Shown: positions 46,431 through 58,225, counted from the stretch's first letter. The stretch: DNA of 64,000 nt from Hydractinia symbiolongicarpus (GCF_029227915.1 NC_079883.1:27094001-27158000); one strand, 5' to 3'. The notes: a model not told the origin generated them from the sequence alone. Program-made: numbers and translations.

Positions 46431-47475
46431 CTAACTGTTACAAAGTAGACTTTTTATGATGTTGAGGTTCGAATGATGTGAATGATTTTTAAAGCTCTTA
46501 TGGAATCTGATTGTATCTGATTGTTATCCAGTGTTCTTTGTAGTTTCTGGATTACTATAGTATTATCGTGATAATAAGGATGTGATTTAACAAAAAATTA
46601 GCTTCATCTTCTCGACGAATTTTTATAGTGTGCTATTATATGACGTCCTCCTTTATAAAAAGGTGGTAGCTACAAAATGAACAAATTATGCCTCGATGAC
46701 TAATATTTTTTGCCAGTTTTTCTTTGCTGATTATTGAATTTTTTAATCACTAAAAAATTTACAAACTTGGATATATTCAGTTCACATTTTCCGTTAAAAT
46801 TATTACATATAAAATGGGATTTTTTAAATTCTAGCATACATTTTATATTTTCTTTCTAACGAAGGTATTGTACTATAAAACTTGGGAAATCAAATATTAG
46901 CCAAAATTATTTTAGGGTCATAAGTGAAAGTGTTAAGCTTGGACTTGTTGCCTGGTTACAGAAACGTTGCTTGGTTACAGAAAATATTTTACTGGGTGCG
47001 CAAACTTTAAATTTACTTTCATACAAGGTAAAATAAGCTATCAAAACATGGCATTTTAAAATTAACCTCTTGGTCTACGGTAGACTGTAGCCCAAACTAA
47101 CTTAAGGGAAAAATGGAATAGAACAAATTTCTTGTTAGGCACCTCTACTACTTTCGTTAGGTGGTTGGTTAGTTAGTAGTAATAATAGTAATTCCACAAA
47201 ATAAGGCTTTTTTTTTCTGCAAAAATTTCTTCTGTTATATACCTTAAAGGTCTATTTTCACTAACAAAAAAAGTGTTCAGCAAAAGTTGCAAAATAGTTG
47301 TACAATACAGTTTTTCAAATTTTTCAAATTTTTCTGATTTAAATTTGAAACTAGAAGTTAATTTTAGGGGTGAGGTGAACTTCTGATTGAAAGTTTGCAT
47401 AAATTTCAGCAATTAATTTATGCTCCATACTACGTATGCTAAACTAAACTCCAATAAAAACCAACAAATTCATTG
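46431..47475. other. Spacer between the paralogues
   Basis: No gene. A short direct repeat TGGTTACAGAAA occurs near 46955-46982. Confidence 0.45.
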
Positions 47476-47650
47476 TAAGGTCGGTTCACATTAACATAAA
47501 AGTGTTGTACAACATTTGCACAACAGTCACTGTTACGGCTTTATTGGAAACACATGTTGTAAAACAAAGTAACATCAGAGATGTTACAAAACAAATGTTG
47601 TAGAGATAATTTAACAACAGTTGCAGTTGACTTTATAGGAACCGACCTTA
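47476..47650. mobile_element. MITE with 10-bp inverted repeats and TA duplication
   Basis: TAAGGTCGGTTC (47476-47487) and GAACCGACCTTA (47639-47650) are perfect reverse complements. Reading the outer TA on each side as the target duplication leaves the terminal repeat AGGTCGGTTC. The interior (GTTGTACAACATTTGCACAACAGTC and ACACATGTTGTAAAACAA) matches the array at 38625-39096. TA duplication suggests a Tc1/mariner-like origin (inference). Confidence 0.75.
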
Positions 47651-48234
47651 AGGGTTAAAACAACAGGGAAGAGGCGCAGAATGTGACTCACTCTCTTCTG
47701 TAGCTTGTGATATATTACACTTTTTTTACAAGAAACATGCATTTGGCCTTTGGCTCAATGTTTTTAATTTTTTTCGGGAAATAAGCCTTAAATGTTGTGT
47801 TGACACAAAATTCTGCAGGTCTATATCCCTTTTATGTTTGTACAACTGGACATCAAAAAAATCTTGATGATGTCATCATTTTTCTGCATGTTATTAACAA
47901 AAGTAAGGCTTGAAGTATTTCCACATTTTGTGACTGCGATTACAATTTTTATTCAAAGTAAAAGAAAGCTTTTTGAGCTAGTGTTTAAAGTGGATTGCTA
48001 AATTCAATCGATATCTTTTTACGAAAAACAATTATACGTTTTGTTTGCCCGATTAAAAAGATCAATGTGTTTCCATGGTAACAAAAAATCATTGATCGTT
48101 AAGTTTGATCTTAAGCCCAAGGTTAAAAAAGAAGTTTAAATAATTTGTTGTTTCAAGTGCTGTAAATATGTAGTTTTAAAATGGCATACAGAGTTGGCTC
48201 TGCAAGTGATTTTTGAAGGAAGTAAACAAAAGAG

Positions 48235-49296
48235 ATGGAACTGTGCGATGAAAACGTGAAGTGGGAAGAAGATCCGTTAGAATTTGTTTTTAACGATGAA
48301 ATACCGGGTCAAGTTCGCATGCACACGAAACCGTTAAATATGCATGATTGGATAAGAATAGATCGGACTTACGTTCAACAGATGGAATTGAAAGAAAGAC
48401 TTTTACGCACACAACTCAATGATGTATTCATCACCAACCAAGATGACGTAACAACGCAAGCAAAATGGGAGCTATTCGAAACATTATGCGCGTATTTACC
48501 AGAACGTTTCGAGTACATTTTTGAGAAGCATAGTGAATATATATTCAATAAAGTTACAAGAGAAAAGATTTCCACTCAAGTCTCTGATAATTTAGATCCA
48601 CTGGTTCGTTGTGGTAAATTAACACAAGAGGACTGGATACTAATGAAATGGGATGAAGAAAGAGAAGAGTACGTATTAACGGCGGGTTGTGTATGTTTTC
48701 CAATGCGTTGGGTGCTAAAAGAAAAGTTAAACCATAATATTGCTCAGCTTCATGCACCAGTGAAAGGTTTCCTAAAACATCTACTATCGAAAGTGAATAG
48801 TTTGCTTCGCAATATGAAACCAGATAAACCTCTAACCAGAGGGAACTGGGTACTACTCAACGATTTAAAATCACCTATGGATCTCTACACTCCTGTAAAT
48901 CCAAAAGAAGTCAATAAACCATCTCACTATAAAGGTGATCTTACAGGGCGAGAGTTGATATTTCGTTCGGAATATCAAACACTAAGGAAACTACCTCGGT
49001 CTCAATGTATAGCTTTTAGTCTTCGAACCTATCAAAGATATCTAGAAGAATTTCAAAATTTTAGTGATAAAGATTGTCGAGGGTTAATTGATGCTTTGGA
49101 AAGCATAGACTCAGATTTTCATGAGTATAAAGCCCTGTTTTTATGGAAAGATGCAGCTGTGATGTATTTAAAAAGCATATTAGCTTGTAGGGCGCAGAAT
49201 AGTAGCCGCCAATGGGTTCTATATGGAACACTTATTAGTGCAGGTGTTGCAGCCGCTGCTGCATTTCTTTGGTATCGCACAACGTTAAAACGATAA
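48235..49296 (+). CDS. DUF3445 / HODM alpha-subunit-like protein, tail-anchored (paralogue 2)
   Basis: Second intronless member, 353 aa, same strand, 1.8 kb downstream of the first. Family blocks: QEDW 131-134, CFP 154-156, LHAPV 172-176, RSEYQTLRKLP 244-254, FSLRTYQRYLEEF 261-273. Both paralogues also share WEEDP near the N-terminus, DWIRID and DLYTP. The C-terminal span (about 327-346, AGVAAAAAFLW) followed by YRTTLKR predicts a tail anchor; short basic tails are compatible with mitochondrial outer membrane or ER. The ATG at 48235 follows AGAG and precedes MELCDENVKWEEDP. Likely a local duplicate of paralogue 1. Enzymatic activity is inferred from family membership only, and no haem ligand can be named by eye. 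Confidence 0.82.
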   Translation: MELCDENVKWEEDPLEFVFNDEIPGQVRMHTKPLNMHDWIRIDRTYVQQMELKERLLRTQLNDVFITNQDDVTTQAKWELFETLCAYLPERFEYIFEKHSEYIFNKVTREKISTQVSDNLDPLVRCGKLTQEDWILMKWDEEREEYVLTAGCVCFPMRWVLKEKLNHNIAQLHAPVKGFLKHLLSKVNSLLRNMKPDKPLTRGNWVLLNDLKSPMDLYTPVNPKEVNKPSHYKGDLTGRELIFRSEYQTLRKLPRSQCIAFSLRTYQRYLEEFQNFSDKDCRGLIDALESIDSDFHEYKALFLWKDAAVMYLKSILACRAQNSSRQWVLYGTLISAGVAAAAAFLWYRTTLKR

Positions 49297-50317
49297 TTTT
49301 GATAGCCAGGAGACCCAGCATAAGTTTCCTTACTACCGGGAACTTGGAACAGTTACGATAGGGAAAATTAAGCTAGATCACAAACGAATTTCTTGCGCTC
49401 AGTTGGATGGGTTACTTTCAATGTTCTTTTATCACGCGATCAAATATAATTAATTTTATGATATGAGCATGTAGCTTTGTGCTTATTGGTTGTAATTCAG
49501 GGTTTACTCCGAGAATTTATTTTGTGTTAATTAGTGGATTTGAATTTTAGAGTTGTTCTAACACATTTTTTTGCGTTTAAGCTTTCGTATGAGAGAAACT
49601 GAATTTTGGATATCATCGAAAAAAACTAACTACAATCCCTCCCGAAATTATTGAGACTGAGAAAAATAAGCTTTGCATTGGTTTTGTATGATGGATCTCC
49701 CTCCTCCTCATTGTTAATGTGAAACGAGTGTATGTATAAGAGACGTCATCTCAGAATTTTTGAGAGGGATTGTGGGCTACAATTTTGCATACCAGTGCGT
49801 TGCTAAGAAAGGATAACCCTCGATTTTTCTAAATCAATAAAAGAACAGGTTTGAACATGCGCTCTCTATAACAAAAACCTTAGTTCCGTTAGCCTCACTA
49901 ACTAAAATTTGTCTCGCTATATCTTCCACTTAGTGGAGACCTGGTCGCAAAACTAAGCGAATTCAGTATGTGAGCATTCACAGGATTTATTTTGGGAAAA
50001 TTACGTTATTTTTTCGCTAGAACCAATCGCAGTAGTTTAAACTTTTTAAACTACCAAGCGGAGGAAAATAAATTCAGCCAATCACAAGCCAATTATATTT
50101 CAAGATTGCGAAGCATTGAATTCCAAATGCTAGACAGACAGCCTAATAAACAAATACCAAATATTAAGATAGATCTTAATGAAGTGACATGTTTTTATTG
50201 TTAATAAATTTCGTTTGAAGTGGAAACAACATTTCGCGCATTCTCGCTTAGTTGCTTAGAATTTTATTCCTTTGACATTATTTTTTTCTTACTTATATCA
50301 AAACTCGTCCAAAAAAT
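49297..50317. other. Gene-free stretch
   Basis: No supportable gene; the 49992-50204 frame lacks family features. Confidence 0.45.
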
Positions 50318-51992
50318 TAAAAAATCGCTATCTTGAATTTTCCCTTGGCGTAATCTTCTTATCTCCAAGTCGAACTTAGCGCCTCCTAGTTAGTACTAAT
50401 TTGCGTTAAGCTTGACGCTAAGACGTTAAGCCTTCTTCACACTGACGGTGTAACAACGTTAACAGTATACAAACCATTAACGCGTTCAGTCCTAGCGCTG
50501 GTGTTAAGATATCAAGATGTTTTTGTATTTAACACCAGTGTTAAGCGGTGTTAAGAATCTTTCGAACCTTTTTACAAAATCGAATGTTTTACATCACAAA
50601 TCGAACATCTTCCCAACCTCGCTTTCTGATGGTTCTAGCGACGCCACGGTAAAAGGTGCTGGGTTCGAGCTTGACATCTTCCGTTATAAAAACCAAATGT
50701 TGAGGATGGAAAATATTCTTACTAAACAACGTGGCGCTACGAACAGACGATGAAATTGTACGAAACTGTTCGGCAATATCCTGCGTTGTAGAACAAAACA
50801 TCTAAAGATTTCAAACACAAAAATTACAAAGAATAATTGCTGTGGCTGAGGAACTATGCTTTGGATATTTTCCTTGCCACGTTCGTTTTGTTTTATGACG
50901 TTGTCTTCGCTGTCGCAAGATCAGAAGAAGTAAATAACTTACTACTGCCTTTCTTCTCGCAACCTCACGTAAAACAACGTGGTAATGATGTTATATCCTT
51001 GGTATACTGAAAATAAAATTTCGTAACACCGCAACGCCTGTCTAACACCTTAGCCTTTACGCTAATATCCCTTTTATCGCGATTGACGCCTTTGGTATCA
51101 TGAGTGGGAACAAGGGTTCTAGAATAAAATAGATCTCATCTTAGGCGCAGTGTTAAGCTGCGTTAAGCATATTACAACGTTTTAATAGCTTTCGAACGTT
51201 CGAAGAAATATACACGGAACGAAGATGGATGGCATTGCAATCAGATGAAGAAGTTAAAAATTTACAATCACTTTCTTGAACGGTAGATGGATTTCTAAGG
51301 CAAACTGATGACAAAAATTTCCAAATCAGTTTGCATGTTTCACGTACAAATTTTAAAACCGTTACTCGCCCAACAACGTATGACCATGAAAGTGATTTCA
51401 CCATATACAAGGTATCTCAAGGTCATTGCTAACCTTATTTCAGCAAGAATTGGTTTATGGAAGCGTGTTCTTGGCTTTGTTAGTAGTAAAAGTCGCAGTT
51501 TTTTAATAGATGATCATATGATTCAGGAGACATGCGACAATACCTAAGATGGAAGTAAAAATAATAGCTATAAATATATGGAATTTTCTCGTTGAAAAAG
51601 AACGATTTATTAATTTACTGAAAAAATTGCTCACAATAATGTTTTTTTGTGTACTTGAACGAAGTTTCGTAACATCCAAACTGTTCTCTTTGTTGGAGAA
51701 CGCATCCGATATCTATCCATTATTATCACTATCATTGTCAGTAACAAAAGACATGTTTGTTCACAGCAGCCATTTTTGAATAAGATTGATGCTTGATTTT
51801 TGTTTGTTTTTAGCTACCAGCGTTAATGCGTTAAGGCGCGTGCGCTAACTAGGCGTTAATGGCGCTCATTTAGATAATTATTTTTTAATAATCTCGCTAG
51901 GAGAGCGCCTTGCGTCAAACGGTGTTTAGCGTAACAATTTCTAGCACTTTCTAGTGGGTACCAGGCTTGAGAGCTCAAGATAGCGGAACTCA
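50318..51992. mobile_element. Possible decayed DNA transposon
   Basis: The left segment has CGCTATCTTGA (about 50326) and TTAGCGCCTCCTAGTTAG (about 50378). The right end has, inverted, CAAGATAGCGG (about 51979) and CTAACTAGGCGTTAATGGCGC (about 51847). Between them lie many GTTAAGC/GCGTTAA motifs. A short frame near 51295 (FLRQTDDKNFQISLHVSRTN) is reminiscent of Harbinger-type transposases. The ends are imperfect and no duplication is established. Confidence 0.35.
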
Positions 51993-52739
51993 ACTGTTTG
52001 TTTCTTTTAAAATTCCTGAAAATGAAGAGTGATATCATACTTGTTAAAATAATCGATGATTGGATGAACACGCGATATTTAATTTTTTGCTAAATAGACT
52101 TAATTCTTTAGAAATCTAACTATTTTCCACCACTCGCCATACTAAATCCACCTAGCTACCTAGTTACCTCTAGCTGCGGTTTTAGCTACCTTGACACGCA
52201 CAGGAAAGAACATTGATTGGATTTTGCAAGCACAGATCTTGTTTTTGTTTAAAATGACTGTTCCATTTTATTTTTGTTCAAAGCAATAAAAAAAGAAGTA
52301 AATGTGAGAGAGTAAAAGAAAAATGAAAAAAATGCGGCAGGGTATTGCAGTATGAAAAAACTTTCAACGGTTTTGATCTTTATAAAAAATTCTTGGCACT
52401 CTTGCATAGAGATACGAAAGTACCAAGAGAATACCACGATTTTCAGGAATTATTTAATATTATTATTTTAAGATTTGAGATCCGAGATCTATTAAAATGT
52501 ATAAATCTTAAACAAAGCAATTTTAGGATTTTGGCTATAAAAGTAGATTTTAAGGCAGCATCTTGCTGAAGTCAACTAGCCTTTTTTATTCTCCGGCTGA
52601 AAAGTAAAAATAGCTAAATGCGGTTTAGCTAGCTACAACAAAATTCTTAATCAATAATTCTTATGCTAAATACAGTTAAGTAGCCAAACCTTCTATTAAT
52701 TTCATGAGAACTTATTCTGCAAAATAAAATTGCTGAGTG
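51993..52739. other. Gene-free stretch
   Basis: Nothing recognised apart from AGCTAGCTAC-rich patches. Confidence 0.4.
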
Positions 52740-52757
52740 TTTTTTTAGCTGGACAGG

Positions 52758-53010
52758 GTAACGACGGGCTGTTTCCCCTGTGTATTTATTTAAACTGAAG
52801 TAGCAATAAAGTTTTTTTAAAAGGTGTTACGCCTAAACGCATGTGCGACACGTTTTACATGTATTAAGCGCTAACGACGGGCCATTTCCTATGTTTCTGT
52901 TTAACCAAAGTTGCTATGACGCTTTTTTGGAAAAGGGTATTACACCTATATGGATGTGCAACATTGTTTACCTGTACTAAAGTGCTCCACCTGAATGTGT
53001 GGCACAGTTT
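52758..53010. repeat. Diverged tandem duplication, about 120 bp unit
   Basis: TAACGACGGGCTGTTTCCCC and CTAACGACGGGCCATTTCCT start two similar segments. Each continues through an AAGTxGC...AAAAGGTGTTAC / AAAAGGGTATTAC region, with a partial third copy. AACGACGGGC is related to the 3' end of the dispersed repeat at 44098. Confidence 0.6.
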
Positions 53011-53082
53011 ACGGTTCTTATTTATCGCTCTCCCTAAGTGTAGTAGCGTTGTATTGTTAAGGTATTATTTATATTAAATTAC

Positions 53083-53150
53083 CCGTATACGTCTGTCTGT
53101 CACGCAAAATGGTACCGCAAGTAGCGAGACGCACACAATGCGGTATAATT
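53083..53150 (+). repeat. Fragment of dispersed repeat
   Basis: CCGTATACGTCTGTCTGTCACGC ... GCGAGACGCACACAATGCGG, the same family as 12806-12880 and 44098-44222. Confidence 0.55.
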
Positions 53151-54213
53151 TTTTATAGATTACTTTTGTACATTTGACAAACCTTACTTCTAATATAATT
53201 TTAAAATATTTACGGGGTGTATTGTTGAGAAAACATATTTCGTTGAGAAGGGGTAACCAACAAAAAGGCTGCTAATGCAGTTATTCTGTAGGGCTACATT
53301 CGGCGTGTGCTGACGGGCCACAGCTGGTATTTCTAAAAATATTATAAAACAAATAAATACACTATAACTAATTACATAAAATAATTTTAAAAACAGGTCG
53401 AAATAAGTCAAAACTTTTGATTGGAGGAGAATTGGATCCTACCCTTTCGCCTGGTCTGCGAGCGCACGCACAAGTAGAAAACCGGCCTTTAAAGTCGATT
53501 TTCCACTAAACAAAATGTTCCCACGAGCATCTGAGCGGCTTGCGTCTGATGAGCTACACAAACTTATGACCCTTGCCTTGCCCGCTAACAGTAACGCGTT
53601 AGTTTCTTCTAGCCTGTATCCTACGCACTGCATGAAATATTTTCAAGTTCAAGATAATACCATGGGATAATACCTATTTATTTGAAATGATGAAACAACA
53701 TTGTAAAGGTTCTATACAAAACAAGAAACTGGCGAACTCGAAAGATAAAGGGGACAAAATTACACGCGAACAAGAATCCGAAATCCTCAGACCTCAAGCT
53801 TTTCATTAAAATTTAAACCCAGAGATTTTTAAAAAGCTTGTCCTTTCATAGCTTCGTCCTCTTCTTGCCATGTCTATGTTTGCAGTATTTTGCTCTGCGT
53901 CATTTGTTTTGAATGCTCCCCGGCATCCGGGTCTCAGGCCCAACAGTTCGAGGTCCCTGAATCCCGGGTCACTCTTTTCTCGTATGTTCTTTTGCCAGGT
54001 ATTGTCAAGAATTTTTAGTCATGCTTCATTACATTTATACAACAAGAGGAATTCCCGATTTGTGAATATTGAAAATTAAATTTAATTACTCCACATTTGA
54101 TGACACGACAAAAAATCTGATTGTCAAAAGAGATGGTTAATTAAGATACTGTTGTAAGCCAAAATAATAAAATAAGTATGTTTTTTTCTTTATAACATTT
54201 TCATGGATAATCA
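53151..54213. other. Gene-free stretch upstream of the glycosyltransferase-like gene
   Basis: No gene recognised; the 53870-54079 frame has no known features. Confidence 0.4.
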
Positions 54214-55383
54214 ATGATGTCACCGAGTAGAAATTATATGTTTATATTTGGCGTGATACTTACATGTGTGTTGGTAGTCTGGTATGCAATTGAAAAAGAT
54301 ACTTCGTTCAAAGTTACTATTATTCATCCTTTCAAACATAAAAGTCCTGTGTTAAAACACAGCTCGACCGATAGATCTTACTTTGCTACATTTGCGATCG
54401 CAATACCCTCAGATATTTCATTACGTAACAAACAAGCATGGTCGTATGTGTTTCACTGCGTTCCAACGGTGATGTCATGGCAGAGAATTGGCTTTAAGGT
54501 TATTGTTTTCATCGCTTTAGATTACCAACGTTTATCGCATCGCGCATTAAAACTTATGAAATTCGTCCTTAAGCATATGACGCAACTGGAAACGAAAATA
54601 GTATACATAGATGTGAAGGAAGAATTCACTCTTCGACTTAGTCAAAATATTCGTATTTTTACGTCTCACTTAGTTCGAACTCTTCGATCAAATGATTTTA
54701 TTATAACAGGTGATTCTGACTTATGGCCAATAAACAAAGCTAGTTACTATCCTTCTCCAAATATAACAATACTGAGTACTGCAAGTGTTGGTACATTTAA
54801 ATGGAAAGGGCGCTTTGTTAGACACGTCGCAATGTCATGCGTTGGAATGCCAGCTAGACTGTGGAAATACATATACCCAGTCAACTTTGATGTTAGTGAC
54901 GAGGGACATTTGAATTACGATGATATCGACTTGCCCTATCTCTCTCTTGAAGGGATCTCTAGAAATTATTATGATTATACATATTTAAAACCATGGTTCA
55001 AAGAGATGGAATTGTATTGGGGTGACAATGTGTATAAAGCAACATGGCATGGTGGGTTATTGTGGTACATGGATCAGTGGTATCTAAGCCTGGGGATCGA
55101 CAAATATGGGCAAAAGCATGGATATAGCGAAGTCCTATTCATGGGAAAGCGGCTGTGCAAGCGCATCGCGCGAACACGTTGGGAATTGACGCTCAATTAC
55201 ACGGAATGTCGTTCCGACGCTCATGTCTTACAAGGAGAAGTATGGGCTGATCCAACGTGGACAAGATTGATGATGCTGATTAAAGAATTGTATTCTAAAA
55301 AACAAATAAAATATCTAAATATTTACAGAAAGCAATTTGGAAAAGAATTTAACAAAACATTAGCAGCAGTAGACAGAACTTAA
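54214..55383 (+). CDS. Type II membrane protein, glycosyltransferase-like, intronless
   Basis: The product is 389 aa. A hydrophobic span at residues 8-25 after a short basic N-terminus gives type II topology, as in Golgi glycosyltransferases. A Rossmann-like stretch (RIGFKVIVFIALDY, about 91-104) precedes FIITGDSDLWP. There DSD at 167-169 could be the DxD motif that binds a metal and nucleotide sugar in GT-A enzymes. Further blocks: TASVGTFKWKGRFVRHVAM, KATWHGGLLWYMDQWYLSLG, and sites for N-glycosylation at Asn 183, 328 and 380. Two ATGs start the frame; the first is used. AATAAA lies at 55394-55399, just after the stop. I cannot name a GT family. An intronless gene may reflect retroposition or a lineage-specific family. 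Confidence 0.7.
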   Translation: MMSPSRNYMFIFGVILTCVLVVWYAIEKDTSFKVTIIHPFKHKSPVLKHSSTDRSYFATFAIAIPSDISLRNKQAWSYVFHCVPTVMSWQRIGFKVIVFIALDYQRLSHRALKLMKFVLKHMTQLETKIVYIDVKEEFTLRLSQNIRIFTSHLVRTLRSNDFIITGDSDLWPINKASYYPSPNITILSTASVGTFKWKGRFVRHVAMSCVGMPARLWKYIYPVNFDVSDEGHLNYDDIDLPYLSLEGISRNYYDYTYLKPWFKEMELYWGDNVYKATWHGGLLWYMDQWYLSLGIDKYGQKHGYSEVLFMGKRLCKRIARTRWELTLNYTECRSDAHVLQGEVWADPTWTRLMMLIKELYSKKQIKYLNIYRKQFGKEFNKTLAAVDRT

Positions 55384-55399
55384 GAGATTATCAAATAAA

Positions 55400-55960
55400 G
55401 AAGATCTTATTGTTCGCATTTTTGCGACACAAATTATTGTGGTTTTTAAATTTCCTGAAGTTTTTCTGACGTTTAATATTACAGTTTATGCAAGAGTCTT
55501 GCATTTGACTGTTATTTATTGCGATTTGACTTCAGAATTTTAAAAATCAAAAAGCCATGAAAGGTATTTTACAGAAATGGATTAACAACCATTAAACATA
55601 AAACATTCACAAACAAGTAATTCTTTTCGCAACTTTGCACTAAAAATTTATGCTATTTCATAACAAACAAAATTTAGGCTCTTGTTTTTGCCTAAATTTT
55701 TCGATTTGTCTGAAATAATTTAAAGTATTAGAGTGTAGGGACGAAGTTGTCGTGATGCTATGGTAATGAAATTTGCACTGATATAATACCTAAACAACCC
55801 AGTATTTATTTGAAAAACTTTGCATAGTAATAATCAAGATGCTGACATCAGGAATTTTTATTATACAACTGGTTTTCTATTCATTTTTGATTTCTTTGCA
55901 GTTCTAATATTATAACCAGACATTTTTTTGAATTCCTGGACGCGCTGATTTAAAAAAAAA
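55400..55960. other. Gene-free stretch
   Basis: Nothing recognised. Confidence 0.4.
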
Positions 55961-55962
55961 AT

Positions 55963-56017
55963 TCTAATATCTGGGGCGGATGTCAGCGGGATGCAGGGCG
56001 CCCTAGGGACAAGGTTG
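55963..56017. repeat. Partial MITE end
   Basis: GCGCCCTAGGGACAAGGTTGC resembles the right end of the CAACCTCGTCCCC family. The left end is not clear. Confidence 0.4.
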
Positions 56018-56144
56018 CATTTCATAATACTGCTGCAACAGAATATCTCATTCATGCCTGACACCTTATTGTTCTTTATTTCGCTAACCTTTAACAGTTG
56101 TAATTTCTTTTCAGTCATAAGAAAAACGCGTAATATTTCTCTAT

Positions 56145-56238
56145 TAGAGGCGTTTATTAAATGTTTTGGATTTTAGGGAAAGCGTTTACTTAAGGGGACG
56201 TTTAAAAAAGGAGTCGTTTATGAGAGAGGATTTACGGT
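56145..56238. repeat. GCGTTTATT-type repeat
   Basis: AGGCGTTTATTAAATG, AAGCGTTTACTTAAGGGG, GACGTTTAAAAAAGG and GTCGTTTATGAGAGAGG occur in series and end in TTTACGGTA. On the opposite strand this resembles the start of the array at 62895-63262. Confidence 0.45.
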
Positions 56239-56328
56239 AAAAAAAACTTATCCATTTGAAATTACAAGTTAGGAAGATCTTCAAAAGCGAACTGTTGCAT
56301 AAAACCTCTTTATCATTATTTTTAATCC

Positions 56329-56386
56329 GATATTTATGCAGGATATTTATGCAGGATATTTATGCAGGATATTTATGCAGGATATT
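56329..56386. repeat. 13-bp tandem repeat, four copies
   Basis: GATATTTATGCAG four times exactly, then a partial copy. Confidence 0.95.
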
Positions 56387-57249
56387 ATAGCCACTTCAGT
56401 ATGGACAATCATTTTTGTCAATAATTTTTTGAAACATTTTCCAACTTCAAGTCGTCTTCACGCAATCGAGGTAAGCCCACGCTGGTGCTAATTTTTTTGT
56501 ACAAACGGTTCCCGCCAAAATGATAACAAACCCCCAATATAGTTAACATCTTGATATAACGAACCAAAGTCTATTTCCCTTTGGTTTTCTTTTTAGAGCC
56601 TTCTTACAAAGTGAACTCTCAATTTAATGAACCAAATTTTCGTCCTACAGACTCAAAAAACCCCGTTATAACAACTCAAGGCACTAAATGTCACAGAAAC
56701 TCGGCAACATTTTCAAAGTTTTGTGCATCATAGGTATCAATATTATGTTTCGCAAACCAAACAGTGCAATGTATAATTGAACATTTCGGATCATAGAAAT
56801 ATTAGTAGAACAAGCAGTAGAAGAAAAACAAACCAAATTTTGAACTTTCAGATATAATCTTGTCAATAACATTTTCATCAGTCATATTTTCTTATTGAAA
56901 ATGCTTACGAAATGAAACAATTGTTAGAACAACCACTGATTAAGAGATCATTTGCTAGGTTTGTGGAGACGTTGCATTGTGTAATGTAAACAAAAATTCA
57001 AAAATACTGCTTTGATTCGAATTTATTTTGATTTTTGGATTGTTTTGGAATAGAGTTCTACTTGAGCATTTCAGGCAATTGCATTGCACTCAAAACTATA
57101 AATTTTTAGTAGGGTTAAAAAAATACAGGATTTCAATCAATTAATCGAGGTAAAATTCCATTATTTTTAAATTACTCGGTATATGAACTCTCGTTATAAC
57201 GAAATTTTCTTCGGTTTGCCTTGTGGCTTGTTATACCGAGAGTGTACTG
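56387..57249. other. Gene-free stretch
   Basis: TATAACGA-type motifs recur on both strands (about 56550, 56665, 57195), perhaps one more decayed repeat. No coding signal. Confidence 0.4.
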
Positions 57250-57440
57250 TCTCTTTAATAATAGCCGTCGTCTGTCTGTCTGTGTGTCCGCGAAAGCCGT
57301 GTCCCGTAACGGAAACACGAAATTTTTAAATTGCGCATCAATACCAAATGCGATATATATCTGTCCACTTTGTTGCAACGGGTTAATTTAAAGGACGGGC
57401 GACCTCGTGAGTTTTTCCACGGGCTAACGACTTGTAATAT
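57250..57440 (+). repeat. Dispersed GACGGGCGAACCCGTGG repeat, long copy
   Basis: Starts TCTTTAATAATAGCCGTCGT, includes CTGTCTGTCTGTGTGTCCGC, and ends GGACGGGCGACCTCGTGAGT ... CCACGGGCTAACGAC. About 190 bp. Confidence 0.65.
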
Positions 57441-58225
57441 CTATATTATTCGATTAAAGATTAACTTTATATGGCTTGAAAATCGTTTCTCTACATAGGA
57501 CATCTTTTGTTCTCTGGGACCAAAAAACTTTCATAGTGCACCTATTATAACGTTTTCACCTTCTTAAATGAGAAATTAAGTAGTGGAACGCACTCACCAA
57601 TCACAAGCAGAAGACAAAGATAGGTAGGCGTAACTCGGGTAAAATCTGATCTATTGAATTTTGGTCAAAATTTTTGATGTCAAGATGTCGGGAAAACCTC
57701 AATCTTAGGACCTGTAATTTTCGCAAATTTTAAATATTCGGAAATACTAAGTCGAGTTTAGAATAAATACACCCAATGAAACAATAATAATCGCTAACCA
57801 ATCAACTTTTTCTTACCGTACTAAATTTATTTTTGGTAATGGTATCTCAGATAGTAAGTCCTGTTGATACCATTAATGTTTAGTTTCTTCCGACTGCACC
57901 AATTACATCATAGGCAGATTTTTCCGCCCGCGCGGGATATTTCGCCTTATCGAAACTAGCCTTTACTTTGCATGATGGAAAAAGTTCCAGATTGCACTTT
58001 ACAGGACAAATGGCCAAAAAAAGTTGACGGAAGTAGGCCATGGGTTTTTAAATTCAAAGATATTAGAAAATACAGACAATGTAATTTAAAGAATGTACTT
58101 TACTTTGTTTGCTTTGGTATATTTCACGTACTTTAATCACATAAATAAATTCCTTAAAAAATTCTTCAGAAGTTCCTTTCCCGAAAATAAAAATTACGGG
58201 TTGCATTATAATACAGTAAATCTTA
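57441..58225. other. Gene-free stretch
   Basis: Nothing recognised. Confidence 0.4.
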
